A DNA stretch of 64,000 nucleotides from Acetobacter indonesiensis (GCF_000963945.1 NZ_BAMW01000006.1:124001-188000); one strand, 5' to 3'. Shown: positions 34,381-43,882, numbered from the stretch's first letter. The notes: generated by a model not told the origin, from the letters alone. Made by a program: numbers and translations.

Positions 34381-36075
34381 ATGGCCCTTAATCTCCTCTA
34401 TAATCAGGTAATTGATTATTCTGTCGATCAGCCCCTCAATCTGAATGTTGGCGGCAATATCCTCATAACGCGGGATGCGAATACGCCAACAGGTGATCCG
34501 GTTGTGGTCAACCTAAGTCAGTTGGCGGATGTGCAGGCCTTAAGCACGATTGTGGTCGAAAATGGTGCCACTGCTATCATGAGCGGTGGCCTGGCCTCCA
34601 TCAAGGCGCTTTCAGGGGTCACGCTCAACGGCGGTATTTTGCAGTTGAGTACATCAATTGCCAATATCAATGCTTTGAATAGCATAACAGTTGGCCCCGA
34701 TGGCGGTATGATTAAGGTGAATGCCACAGGGATTAGTGCTGGTGTCTTGTCTTTTCCTGTGTCTTTTATTGATTCTAGTGGTAAGTCAACCACAACTGTT
34801 CCGAAAAATTTTGCGGTCGACTTCCCACAGTCAACGACAATTTATGGGTATTATGACTTACTTACCAATCAGACAACCATTGGGTTAGATCTGAATATTT
34901 TAGGGCTCATTAATGTTGGTCTTGGCCCAAGCATAGTCATTAGTGGAAACCCCTTTGGTCTGGGGTTGGGAGTAAAAGAATGGACCAGCACCTCTAATCC
35001 TGATGGTACAGGAGGCATCCTGATCTGCTTCCTGAAAAACTCCATGATCCGTACGGAAAACGGGGACGTGCCTGTTCAGGATTTGCGCATTGGCGATACA
35101 ATTATTGCTTACGAAAACGGGAAAGAAATCAGCCGTTCTGTCACATGGGCAGGTAAGGCCACGGCAACGGTTAATCCCGCTCTGCCGGATGATGAGGCAG
35201 GCTATCCTGTCCGTATTCTCAAGGATGCAATTGCAGACGGCGTACCCTTTAAGGATATGCTGATTACGCCCGAGCATTGCCTGTTCTTTGATGGGAAGTT
35301 TATTCCTGCCCGTATGCTGGTAAATGGGCGGACAATTATTTATGATCGTACGATTACAACATACGATTATTATCATGTTGAGACAGAGCAGCATTCCATC
35401 ATTATGGCCGACGGTATGATGACTGAAAGCTATCTTGACACTGGTAACAGGGCCTCCTTTCAACAGGAGGGCACAGTGGTAAGAGTCAGCCCGCCCTCAA
35501 TATCTGTGCGCACATGGGCCGAAGATGCTGCCGCACCGCTTTCTGTAGCGCGTGAGGATGTAGAACCTTTGTATTGTGCGTTAGATGCACGCGCAGACAA
35601 GACATGCTCGGATGCAACCAAACCGCTTGTGACAGATGATGCTGACATTCATCTTGTTACCGCAAACGGCACGATTATACGTAAAGCGCGTCAACATAAA
35701 AACAAACTCTTTTTCATGCTGCCGAGTGGTATTGACCGCGTGTGGCTGACCTCGCGTGCCGGACGTCTTTTTGATAGCATCGGCCCCTTTGTTGATGACC
35801 GGCGCACATTAGGTGTGCTGGTAGGAGACATTACCCTGCAACAGGGAAGTGGGTCTGTGCAGAAAATTCATCCAGCCACACACGAAGCTACGGGATTATC
35901 TGGCTGGCATAATGTCGAAGCAGGCGCGACAATGCGCTGGACCACCGGGCACGCTGAAATACCGCTAGGTGACCGTCTGGCAGGTAAAATGGCTTTGCTT
36001 TGCGTGGAAGTACTTGCGGGCGGACCATATCTGATCAAGCCTGTGACCCAACAGGACATGGCGGTGAGCGCCTGA
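34381..36075 (+). CDS. Hint-domain protein with N-terminal repeat-like region
   Basis: 564 residues from the ATG at 34381. Residues about 10-200 are Asn/Gly/Val-rich with repeated short beta elements, and lack a standard signal peptide. Residues about 216-365 form a Hint_2-type domain starting at C216 (CFLKNSMIRTENGDVPVQDLRIGD) and containing the TPEH motif with H299, the residues used by Hedgehog-type proteins to start self-cleavage. The last 200 residues hold a second conserved region with GWHNVEAGATMRWTTG. A GGAGG sequence at 34332 is too far upstream to serve this start. Domain family is clear; processing activity and location are inferred. A much larger Hint protein lies at 43883. Confidence 0.8.
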   Translation: MALNLLYNQVIDYSVDQPLNLNVGGNILITRDANTPTGDPVVVNLSQLADVQALSTIVVENGATAIMSGGLASIKALSGVTLNGGILQLSTSIANINALNSITVGPDGGMIKVNATGISAGVLSFPVSFIDSSGKSTTTVPKNFAVDFPQSTTIYGYYDLLTNQTTIGLDLNILGLINVGLGPSIVISGNPFGLGLGVKEWTSTSNPDGTGGILICFLKNSMIRTENGDVPVQDLRIGDTIIAYENGKEISRSVTWAGKATATVNPALPDDEAGYPVRILKDAIADGVPFKDMLITPEHCLFFDGKFIPARMLVNGRTIIYDRTITTYDYYHVETEQHSIIMADGMMTESYLDTGNRASFQQEGTVVRVSPPSISVRTWAEDAAAPLSVAREDVEPLYCALDARADKTCSDATKPLVTDDADIHLVTANGTIIRKARQHKNKLFFMLPSGIDRVWLTSRAGRLFDSIGPFVDDRRTLGVLVGDITLQQGSGSVQKIHPATHEATGLSGWHNVEAGATMRWTTGHAEIPLGDRLAGKMALLCVEVLAGGPYLIKPVTQQDMAVSA

Positions 36076-36110
36076 TTTAAGGCATCGTACTATTTCAAAG
36101 CATAACCATG

Positions 36111-36140
36111 AAAAAGCTGGTGTTTTGGCACCAGCTTTTT
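36111..36140. terminator. Bidirectional terminator
   Basis: Perfect 12-bp stem AAAAAGCTGGTG / CACCAGCTTTTT with a 6-nt loop, between the Hint gene and the convergent ClC gene. Confidence 0.92.
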
Positions 36141-36158
36141 TTATGAGAACAACCCCGA

Positions 36159-37532
36159 TTACCGGGCTGTGTCTGTCGCTGTTGACGGCCGTGTAGACAT
36201 CCCGGGTCGAGGATTGGCCGACCGCAGGAACTTGACGGCCAATGCGCCATACAGGGCGTGGCTACACAAAGCGCGGGAAACACCAAAAGCCAGAAACGCG
36301 CTGGCCAGCAGGGCGAGCGTAACCTGCTGGTTGTCGCACATTTCCATAACAATGACGGTAGCCGTTAGCGGCGCCTGCGTTACAGCGGCAAAATAGGCGA
36401 CAGTGCCCAGAAGCACGACAGCGCCGGGGGTTGTGTGCGGCAGAAACTGTGCCACCCAGCCCCCCATTCCCGCGCCAACAGAAAGGGAGGGGGCAAACAG
36501 GCCGCCGGGGATCCCTGAACAGTAGGACACAATGGTCGCAAGACATTTCAGCACAAAATAAGATACCGGATAGTGCTCTGACCCCATGATGATGTCACGG
36601 GCCTGCACATAGCCGGTGCCATAGGTCATGCCGCCTGAAATCAGACCGATAATAGCCAGGACCAGCCCACACAATGCGGCAAATGAAATAGGATGATTGG
36701 CAATAAAAGCGCCCATCTTCCCCGGAATGCCGCGTGAAATACGGATGAGGAGAGCCGAAAACATACCGCCACTCAGGCCGCCCAGAATACCGCAGGCCAG
36801 AACCGCCAACCAGCTAACGCCTACGGGGACGACGGAATCGGTATGGCCAAAATAGGTATAGTTTCCGACCAGCGCGATGGCTGTGACCCCCGCCAGCACA
36901 ACACAGGTCAACATGGTCCCGCTGGTGCGTTGCTCGTAGGAATGGGCCAGTTCTTCAATGCCAAAGACAATTCCGGCCAAAGGCGTATTGAAAGCCGCAG
37001 CCACCCCAGCGGCCCCACCGGCTTTGATCAGCGCATGCTGCCGCGTGGGGTCATTAATTCCCATAAAGCGGCCAACCGTGTGCATGATGGACGCCCCAAC
37101 CTGCACAGTAGGGCCTTCACGGCCAATGGATGCACCGGACAGCAGGCCAAGCGAGGTCAGAAAAATTTTCGCAATAGCAATTTTTAACGAAAGAACGCGA
37201 TCAACTACCCGGAAATCATGCAAATGCATGCAGGCGATTGCCTGGGGAATACCGCTACCCTGTGCGCCTTTGAACCATTTGCGTGTCAGCCAGGTGGAAA
37301 GGGCCAGCCCCCCGGGGGTGACAACCAGCATCAGCCACGGACTGATGGTCAGAATATGTGTCCGCAGGGCTGCGGCTTTATCCGCCAGTGCAGCGAAGGA
37401 GACCGCAACAATGCCCACCATAATGGCGCCCGACCAGTATATGATCTTACGGCGCCAGTTGACGGTTCCCGCTTTGGCTTGCTCCCGGATATGGCGAAGC
37501 TGAGCAGAAGCTGCGGTCACGCTGGCAGGCAT
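36159..37532 (-). CDS. ClC family chloride/proton antiporter-like protein
   Basis: Inner-membrane protein of 457 residues. ClC signature motifs are GSGIP (residues 92-96), GREGP with the gating glutamate E139, and the proton glutamate E194 in GIEEL; the 55-residue spacing of these two equals that of the E. coli antiporter, so it should exchange anion for proton. FNTPLAGIVFGIEEL and the later GGLFAPSLSVGAGMGG are typical. The ATG at 37532 has AGGA 8 bp upstream. Bacterial ClC antiporters aid acid resistance, suitable for an acid-producing organism, or fluoride export in another clade whose motifs differ. Confidence 0.9.
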   Translation of the reverse strand: MPASVTAASAQLRHIREQAKAGTVNWRRKIIYWSGAIMVGIVAVSFAALADKAAALRTHILTISPWLMLVVTPGGLALSTWLTRKWFKGAQGSGIPQAIACMHLHDFRVVDRVLSLKIAIAKIFLTSLGLLSGASIGREGPTVQVGASIMHTVGRFMGINDPTRQHALIKAGGAAGVAAAFNTPLAGIVFGIEELAHSYEQRTSGTMLTCVVLAGVTAIALVGNYTYFGHTDSVVPVGVSWLAVLACGILGGLSGGMFSALLIRISRGIPGKMGAFIANHPISFAALCGLVLAIIGLISGGMTYGTGYVQARDIIMGSEHYPVSYFVLKCLATIVSYCSGIPGGLFAPSLSVGAGMGGWVAQFLPHTTPGAVVLLGTVAYFAAVTQAPLTATVIVMEMCDNQQVTLALLASAFLAFGVSRALCSHALYGALAVKFLRSANPRPGMSTRPSTATDTAR

Positions 37533-37737
37533 GAGAAAATCCTGAATATTCTGAGAAAATGCTACGGCCTTGTAACACGCTCTTCTTATGAAGAAAGCAA
37601 ACTCTTTGCTTATAATGGCTTTTCATAAAGAAAATGCATAGCAAGCCCTGTGCCATGCTTGCAGAGGGATGCAAAACCGCGCCTCTCCCGAAAAAATTAA
37701 GGAAGGACGATGTTCCTACAATAGGTGCAGAAATGCG

Positions 37738-38673
37738 TCAGGAAGCAGTCGGCATGTCGGGGCGAGGCCAGAACACAATGCCTTCATGTTTCGCCTTATC
37801 ATCCGGTTCAACATGAATATGGACCAGCGTGTTGCCCATCTGCGCCCGCAGCCCAGCTTCAATCCGGTCACAGATTTCATGGGCGTCATGCACGCTCATG
37901 CTGCCGGGTACAACCAGATGGAAATCAAGGAACGTCATCGCTCCGACAATGCGTGTGCGGATATCATGCGCTTCAATCGCGCCCCGCCCATTATCGGCAA
38001 TAACATCACGGATCTGGTCAAGCGTTTCAGGTGAGGGCGCCTGATCCATCAATCCAGCGATGGAGTCTTTCATGACGCCCCATCCGACCCGCAGCACATT
38101 CAGGGCTATAAGGCCGGCCAGAACGGAATCCAGCCTGACCCAGCCGGTCAGAGGGATCAGGAGCATACCGATCACCAGCCCGACACCCGTCCAGACATCC
38201 GAAAGCACATGCTGACCACCCGCCACCAGCGCGGGAGATCGACGGGCACGGCCCGCCTGAAGCATGGTCAGCCCCCATACCAGATTGATCAGCGTTGCAA
38301 CCCCGTTCAACGCAATGCCGGGGTACGGCGCAAGGGAGGGGTGCGGGTGTAACCACCCTTCAACAGCTTCCTGCCCAATGACGAAGGCCGTCACCAAAAC
38401 CAGCGTGCCCTCCGCTACGGCGGAGAGGTATTCGGCTTTGTAATGGCCATATGTGTGGTTGTGGTCAGCAGGGCGTTCGGCAATGGTTAATGCCCACAGG
38501 CCGCCAAGGGCTGCGACCACATTGATAATGGTTTCGACTGCATCAGAATACAGGGCCACACTTCCGGTTACGGCCCATGCTGCATATTTCAGCCCCAGGG
38601 CCACCAGACTGATAACAAGGCTGCACGCGGCAATGCCTTTGTTGCTTTCGGGAAGGGGAAGACGCACGGTCAA
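37738..38673 (-). CDS. Cation diffusion facilitator (CDF) metal exporter
   Basis: Six-helix metal/proton antiporter of 311 residues. The first metal helix has GSVALYSDAVETIINVVA, and the second HVLSDVWTGVG (HxxxD). After six membrane segments comes a cytosolic domain (residues about 210-300) with HDIRTRIVGAMTFLDFHLVV, HDAHEICDRIE and VHIHVEPDD histidines that bind metal. The start is a TTG at 38673, with an in-frame GTG 6 bp further in; start therefore uncertain. Second of two CDF genes side by side (60-bp gap), with the His-rich one transcribed first. Zinc, iron or cobalt are possible substrates. Confidence 0.88.
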   Translation of the reverse strand: MTVRLPLPESNKGIAACSLVISLVALGLKYAAWAVTGSVALYSDAVETIINVVAALGGLWALTIAERPADHNHTYGHYKAEYLSAVAEGTLVLVTAFVIGQEAVEGWLHPHPSLAPYPGIALNGVATLINLVWGLTMLQAGRARRSPALVAGGQHVLSDVWTGVGLVIGMLLIPLTGWVRLDSVLAGLIALNVLRVGWGVMKDSIAGLMDQAPSPETLDQIRDVIADNGRGAIEAHDIRTRIVGAMTFLDFHLVVPGSMSVHDAHEICDRIEAGLRAQMGNTLVHIHVEPDDKAKHEGIVFWPRPDMPTAS

Positions 38674-38732
38674 AACTGGCTGTGCCCTTTGTAGAAGGAA
38701 AGAATCATACAGTCTGAAGGCTGCATCGCGGC

Positions 38733-39944
38733 CTAGACCGTGTGTGGGTCTATCAGATGGCAGGACGGAGCGTAACAGGCTTCTTCTATCTGCACCGTCG
38801 GATGGGCAATGTTGAAGCGTGTGCGTAGCCCGTCAACAATGCTCTGAAGCAGAAGAGTCTGTTCTGGTGTGGGGAGTGGCGTGGTTGAAGACCGCACCAG
38901 ATGCACGGTCAAAGCGGTTTCCGTTGTGCTGATTGGCCAGATGTGCAGGTCATGCAGGTCGGCTACACCGGGGATGGTGCGTAGAAAAGCATCCACCGCG
39001 CTGTGGTCAATGGTGCGGGGCACGGCATCAAGTGCCATATCCAGCGAATCACGTAGCAGCCCCCATGTGGTCAGCACGACCAGCGCCGAGATTACCAGAC
39101 TGATGGCAGGGTCAATCCATGTCAGGCCAGTTAGCAGTACCAGCCCGCCTGCAATCACAACAGCTAGAGAGGTAACGGCATCAGCCATCATATGCATGAA
39201 AGCCCCACGGATATTGAGATCGTGCTTTTGGCCAGAGGCAAACAGCATGGCGGTGCCACCATTCACCAGGATACCAATAGCCGCCACAATCATGACGGTC
39301 TTGCCTGCGACCGGGCCGGGTTCAAACAGCCGGGTTATCGACTCCCATGCAACCCCACCTGTGACAACCAGAAGAATGACAGCGTTGGAAAGGGCCGCAA
39401 GAATTGAAGACCGACGCAACCCATAGGTGAAGCGGGCGGAGGGCGAACGTTTGGATAGTTTTTCCGCAAGCCATGCAGCTGCCAGTGCCAGCACATCTGA
39501 CAGATTGTGCCCGGCGTCAGCCAGAAGAGCGAGGGAGTGTGACAGAACGCCCCAGAGTGCTTCAGCGCCAAGATAAACTGTGTTCAGTGCAATCCCGATA
39601 GCGAAGGCTGACCCGAATGATGCCGGGGTATGGACATGGTGATGGCCGAATCCATGATGATGGTGGTCATGCCCATCATGGCTGTGATCATGCGCGTCAT
39701 GGTGATGGTCATGATCATGGTCGCATTGGCTGGGGTGGGCTTCACTGGTCGGATGGGCATAGGCGGTATCAGCATGATCATGCCCTGAACACCCCGTATG
39801 GTCATGGGCAGAGGGCTGCGACGATATGGCCGTCGGGGAGGCATGGTCTGCATGATGGTCATGGAGATCATGGTCGTTTGTTGAAGGCTGGGTATTTGCC
39901 TGCGTTGTGGGATCATGCGGGTGCGGTGGGGTGGTGTCGGCCAT
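38733..39944 (-). CDS. CDF zinc exporter with very histidine-rich N-terminus (CzcD/ZitB-like)
   Basis: 403 residues from an ATG at 39944 with AAGGA 11 bp upstream. The first 105 residues contain 30 histidines, mostly in HD and HDH runs, forming a metal-sponge domain. Then follow six membrane helices, with the metal sites HSLALLADAGHNLSDVL (HxxxD) and HMMADAVTSLAVV, and a cytosolic domain with DLHDLHIWPIS and LTVHL. It is CzcD/ZitB type, pumping zinc (or cobalt/cadmium) out of the cytosol against proton influx. The last residues carry C and H that could bind metal. Next gene downstream is a second CDF. Divergent from the COG2509 gene. Confidence 0.9.
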   Translation of the reverse strand: MADTTPPHPHDPTTQANTQPSTNDHDLHDHHADHASPTAISSQPSAHDHTGCSGHDHADTAYAHPTSEAHPSQCDHDHDHHHDAHDHSHDGHDHHHHGFGHHHVHTPASFGSAFAIGIALNTVYLGAEALWGVLSHSLALLADAGHNLSDVLALAAAWLAEKLSKRSPSARFTYGLRRSSILAALSNAVILLVVTGGVAWESITRLFEPGPVAGKTVMIVAAIGILVNGGTAMLFASGQKHDLNIRGAFMHMMADAVTSLAVVIAGGLVLLTGLTWIDPAISLVISALVVLTTWGLLRDSLDMALDAVPRTIDHSAVDAFLRTIPGVADLHDLHIWPISTTETALTVHLVRSSTTPLPTPEQTLLLQSIVDGLRTRFNIAHPTVQIEEACYAPSCHLIDPHTV

Positions 39945-40067
39945 AAAACGCTGCATCCTTACGGGCTGGAGTGCCACCATGCCGTTGCGCTTCGGCGCTG
40001 TCCGGCATAGGAAGCCCGAGCTCCCTTTACTGATTTTCTGTCTATCACATCTGACAAAGGTCACGCC

Positions 40068-41732
40068 ATGCTCCGACTGACCGAACTGCGGCTTCCTCTC
40101 GATCATCCCCCTCAGGCACTTGAGGAGACTGTACGCGAACGCCTGTCTCTGGCCCCGGATGCGTTGGAAAGTTTCAGTGTGTTCCGCCGCGGTCATGATG
40201 CGCGGCGACGCAGCGCTATCAAGCTGGTCTATACGGTTGACTGTGTGGTGAAAGAGGAAGCAGCGGTTCTGGCACGCTTCCGGGCAGAACATCCAAACAA
40301 CCCGCATGTGACAATAGCCCCCGATATGTCCTGGCAGCCGCCAGTAACGCAAGCGGAAGGGGCACGGCTGGCCAGCCAGCCAGAGTATCGGCGGCCTGTT
40401 GTTATCGGGGCAGGGCCGTGTGGCTTCATGGCGGCGTTAATGCTGGCGCGCATGGGGCTGCGTCCATTGCTGCTTGAGCGCGGTAAAGTTGTGCGCGAGC
40501 GGACGGTGGATACGTTTGCCCTCTGGCGTCGGGCAGAGCTGACGCCTGAAAGTAACGTGCAATTTGGTGAAGGTGGAGCAGGCACATTTTCTGACGGCAA
40601 GCTTTATAGTCAGGTACGTGACCCCCGTTTTCTGGGGCGGCGTGTGCTGGAGGAGTTTGTGAAAGCAGGCGCGCCGGAGGAAATTCTGTATCTGGCGCAC
40701 CCTCATATTGGTACCTTCCGCCTTGTCTCCATGGTTGAGCATATCCGGGCGGAAATTGAGGCGGCCGGTGGTGAGTATCGCTTCGGCACCCGTGTTGACG
40801 GGCTGGAGATGGAAGCCGGTACGCGGCGTATTACGGGGGTCCGTACGGCGAGTGGTGAGGTCATTGCCGCAGACCATGTTGTGATGGCTGTTGGCCATAG
40901 CGCGCGTGATACGTTTGCCATGCTGCATGCAGCCGGTGTGCAGATGCAGACCAAGCCGTTTTCAATAGGCGTGCGTATTGAACATCCTCAATCCGTTATT
41001 GATACGGCGCAGTTTGGCCCCAGTGCGGGCAATGACCTGCTGGGTGCTGCTGAATATCGTCTAGTGCATCATGCCAGCAACGGACGGGGTGTTTACTCCT
41101 TCTGCATGTGCCCCGGGGGCACTGTGGTCGCGGCAACATCCGAAGTTGGGCAGGTCGTGACCAATGGCATGAGCCAGTATTCGCGCGCCGAGCGTAACGC
41201 CAATTCAGGTATGGTGGTTGATCTGCGTCCCGGTGAGGATTACCCCGATGAGCCACTGGCTGGTATTGAGTTCCAGCGGCATTGGGAGCGACAGGCCTTT
41301 CTGGCTGGTGGCAGCAATTACAATGCACCAGCCCAAAGGGTCGGAGATTTTCTGGCTGGTCGTCCATCGACCACTCTTGGGGCGGTTGTTCCGTCTTACA
41401 AGCCGGGTGTAACGCCCACGGACCTGTCAAAATGCCTGCCCGCATTTGCTGTCGAGGCCTTACGTGAAGCATTACCACGGTTTGACCGGAAACTGCGTGG
41501 TTTTGCCATGGAAGACGCGGTGATGACGGGTGTTGAAACACGCACATCCTCTCCCTTGCGCCTGCCCCGCGCGGCAGACGGGCATTCTATCGGCACGCCG
41601 GGTCTTTATCCTGCGGGGGAAGGGGCCGGATATGCTGGGGGGATTCTGTCCGCCGGGATAGATGGTATCCGCATTGCCGAAGCCGTTGCATTGAATATGG
41701 CGGGGCGTCCCGCTGAAGGGTTGGGGCTGTAA
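40068..41732 (+). CDS. FAD-dependent dehydrogenase of the COG2509 family
   Basis: Flavoprotein of 554 residues, family length. Residues about 1-90 form a small ferredoxin-like N-terminal domain, then FAD binding by PVVIGAGPCGFMAALMLARMGLRPLLLERG (GxGxxG), then the NVQFGEGGAGTFSDGKLYSQ, HPHIGTF, SFCMCPGG and EGAGYAGGILSAG segments that define the family. The family is often annotated as NAD(FAD)-utilizing dehydrogenase; the reaction is not established. It ends inside a 24-bp palindrome shared with the convergent esterase gene. Confidence 0.85.
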   Translation: MLRLTELRLPLDHPPQALEETVRERLSLAPDALESFSVFRRGHDARRRSAIKLVYTVDCVVKEEAAVLARFRAEHPNNPHVTIAPDMSWQPPVTQAEGARLASQPEYRRPVVIGAGPCGFMAALMLARMGLRPLLLERGKVVRERTVDTFALWRRAELTPESNVQFGEGGAGTFSDGKLYSQVRDPRFLGRRVLEEFVKAGAPEEILYLAHPHIGTFRLVSMVEHIRAEIEAAGGEYRFGTRVDGLEMEAGTRRITGVRTASGEVIAADHVVMAVGHSARDTFAMLHAAGVQMQTKPFSIGVRIEHPQSVIDTAQFGPSAGNDLLGAAEYRLVHHASNGRGVYSFCMCPGGTVVAATSEVGQVVTNGMSQYSRAERNANSGMVVDLRPGEDYPDEPLAGIEFQRHWERQAFLAGGSNYNAPAQRVGDFLAGRPSTTLGAVVPSYKPGVTPTDLSKCLPAFAVEALREALPRFDRKLRGFAMEDAVMTGVETRTSSPLRLPRAADGHSIGTPGLYPAGEGAGYAGGILSAGIDGIRIAEAVALNMAGRPAEGLGL

Positions 41733-41750
41733 GGCTTCGAAGCCTTACAG
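41727..41750. terminator. Perfect 24-bp palindrome holding both convergent stop codons
   Basis: CTGTAAGGCT-TCGA-AGCCTTACAG. The TAA of the plus gene (41730-41732) and the TAA of the minus gene (41745-41747) lie symmetrically inside it, and TTTT follows on the plus strand. Intrinsic terminator for the plus gene, possibly for both. Confidence 0.75.
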
Positions 41751-42563
41751 TTTTGCAAAGTCCTCAACCAGTTCGGCAAAGCGTTTGGGGGCATCAACAT
41801 GCACCCAATGCCCTGCACCACTAATGGTCTCAAGTGTATAATGTGGGAAGAGTGCCCGCATGGCTGGGTAGTTCTTGGGTTGGATATACGGTGAAATCTC
41901 GCCCCGAATAAACAGGGTGGGGCCGTTATAGACTGTCCCTTCCGGGAAGTCAGGCCACCCCATAATGGCGGGCAGTCCGTCCATGATTTCCTTTAGCCCG
42001 ATTTCCCAGCCCGGATTGTCACCCAGACGCATATTCTGAATCATAAGCTGCCGCACAGCTTCGTTGGGAATAAGCGGGTGAAGCAGGGCATCCGCCCCGG
42101 CGCGATCAAGCGTTGCCGGAAATTCCAGATTTTCTAGTCCGGTTGGAATATCCATGCGGGTGAAGCCGCCCTCAGCCGGGGCAATATCGGCGACCAGCAG
42201 GCTATGCACCAGTTCGGGGTGGGTTAAAGCCAGCATCATGGCGGTTTTGCCCCCCATTGAATGCCCAAGCAGCATGGCGGGGGAGGCATTATAATAAGCA
42301 AGCGTTTCCCGCACATCATCTGCCATGGTCGGATAGCTGGCGGGGCCATGCGGGCTTTCACCATGGTTGCGAAGGTCTAGAGCCAACGTGCGACGTGTGG
42401 TTGCCAGACGTCTTTGCACGAAACCAAGATTACGGGCGCGGCCAAACATTCCGTGCAGCAGCACGACTGGCGGCAGGTCCGGGTTGGCATCCTGTGTATC
42501 CGGTCCTCGTTCAATCACGTTCAGCAGCACGGTTCTGTCGATCCTTTCATGGTGTGGGTGCAA
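41745..42563 (-). CDS. Alpha/beta hydrolase, YbfF-like esterase
   Basis: Serine esterase of 272 residues. LLHGMFGRARNLGFVQ is the oxyanion-hole segment, DLRNHGESP the family marker of YbfF esterases, GHSMGGK the nucleophile elbow, and GAGHWVHVDAP near the end contains the catalytic histidine. The start is a TTG at 42563 with AGGTG upstream; an in-frame GTG lies at 42530, so the N-terminus is uncertain. Cytosolic; natural substrates of this family are not well defined, though short acyl esters and acyl-CoA-like compounds are cleaved. Confidence 0.85.
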   Translation of the reverse strand: MHPHHERIDRTVLLNVIERGPDTQDANPDLPPVVLLHGMFGRARNLGFVQRRLATTRRTLALDLRNHGESPHGPASYPTMADDVRETLAYYNASPAMLLGHSMGGKTAMMLALTHPELVHSLLVADIAPAEGGFTRMDIPTGLENLEFPATLDRAGADALLHPLIPNEAVRQLMIQNMRLGDNPGWEIGLKEIMDGLPAIMGWPDFPEGTVYNGPTLFIRGEISPYIQPKNYPAMRALFPHYTLETISGAGHWVHVDAPKRFAELVEDFAKL

Positions 42564-42813
42564 TAGCCACGCACCTGCAAGCGGGACTTTTGCCTATCCG
42601 GCCCAGAAAGGCGAGGGGGCAAGCGCTTGTTTTTCTTCACCTTGTGGAGAGACGCAGACGTTTTAAGCCCGCTTTCAATCAGGATTACCGAGCTTGTTGC
42701 CTGCGAGGCAACTCTTGTGCTGTTTGCGAGTTTTTATCAGCAGATTTCAAAAGCCGTCTGTCAAAAAACAACAGCATATGGCTGTGTGAGGCCTGACTTA
42801 GCAGGAAAAAGGA

Positions 42814-43632
42814 ATGAGCATGCAACGGTGCCTGGTTATTCTGAACCGAGAAGATCAAGTGAAGGTGCTGTTGGATATGGCAGCCCATCTTGTCAGCAAG
42901 ATCAACCTGCGCCGCATAGACGTGCTGGCTTTGCGCGAACCAAGTGGCACAGGCCAGCCATTTGGCCTGACGGCTGAAGGTGTGTTTCTTCTGGAAGAAG
43001 ATCAGAAAGAATGGGCTCTGTCTTTGCACAAGGCATTCTGTCACTGGTTACAAAATGAATATATCCAGCCCCATGATATGCTGGAAACCACAGAAATTAA
43101 CTGGCTTGACCCAGAAGGTGATGCCGCCAGTGTTATCCCTATGATGGGACGTAATGCAGATCTGATTATCACTTTGTTTCCTGACAAACAGGATAGCCAA
43201 CAGAAACAGCGTGGTCTGAAAGCGGCCATTTTTGAAACAGATCGTCCAGTGCTGCTTGTGCCCCGTTATTGGGATAGAGGAACAGGCGAGTCTGTCTTGC
43301 TGGCATGGAAAGATGCAGGGTGCGCGCGGCGAGCTTTCGCGTCTGCCCGACATATTTTGCCCGCCGCCCAGACGGTGCAGGTGCTTATGCAGAAAGGCGA
43401 GCACTGGCCGCAGGATATTCTACCCGAAGTAACTCTGCATAAAATAGCGCTACCCGCGCAACACTCGCCTGCGGAAGTCGGCCAAGCCATTCTGGATACG
43501 GCCATGATACAGGAGGCCGATCTGATTGTTATGGGCGGCTATCAGCACGGCATGCTGTATAATCGCATTATGGGAAGTGCGACGGACTATATCCTCCAGC
43601 ACCCGTTGGTGCCTGTGCTTTTGCAACATTAA
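42814..43632 (+). CDS. Universal stress protein, two-domain UspA family
   Basis: 272 residues, about twice a single Usp domain. The N-terminal half (LVILNREDQVKVLLDMAAHLV) is divergent and has lost the ATP loop, ending in the ADLIITLFPDK and RPVLLVPRYWD strands. The C-terminal half ends with ADLIVMGGYQHGMLYNRIMGSATDYILQ, an ATP-binding GxxHxxxxxxxxGS-type motif as in UspA proteins. The ribosome site AGGAAAAAGGA precedes ATG at 42814 and 42820. Role is stress survival by family. Monocistronic and just upstream of the large Hint gene, with a 250-bp gap. Confidence 0.85.
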   Translation: MSMQRCLVILNREDQVKVLLDMAAHLVSKINLRRIDVLALREPSGTGQPFGLTAEGVFLLEEDQKEWALSLHKAFCHWLQNEYIQPHDMLETTEINWLDPEGDAASVIPMMGRNADLIITLFPDKQDSQQKQRGLKAAIFETDRPVLLVPRYWDRGTGESVLLAWKDAGCARRAFASARHILPAAQTVQVLMQKGEHWPQDILPEVTLHKIALPAQHSPAEVGQAILDTAMIQEADLIVMGGYQHGMLYNRIMGSATDYILQHPLVPVLLQH

Positions 43633-43882
43633 GCCGAAAAAGTTCTTAAAATACAAACATAAAAGATTTATGCATGAATATGAAGTATTTATTTGGTGTT
43701 CCGTGAATTTAGTCATGAAATAATAAAAATAAGCATTGATTACATTGTGAGGTTGGTCGCTTTCACGCCACGAATAATGTGTCAAAAAAGAAAAAATTTA
43801 ACAGAATTGTGTAGTGGCGTTAATGATAACCCATTCAAAGGAAAGACTCTCTTTTTGAGTCTGAGAAGAGTGGTGCTGTTTC
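43633..43882 (+). promoter_or_regulatory. AT-rich leader of the large Hint/glycosyltransferase gene
   Basis: 250 bp, much more AT-rich than the flanking genes, likely carrying the promoter. A hairpin AGACTC / GAGTCT (43844-43849 and 43857-43862, T-rich loop) lies 20 bp before the ATG at 43883 and could affect translation. Confidence 0.4.

Noticed and set aside
39640-39930. Dense CATGATCATGGTCATG-like DNA repeats
   Set aside because: They are the codons of the histidine/aspartate-rich N-terminus of the CDF exporter, not an independent repeat element.
42696-42712. Hairpin GTTGCCT-GCG-AGGCAAC before the Usp gene
   Set aside because: Short stem with no T run and no clear gene end; kept out of the feature list as possible chance structure.
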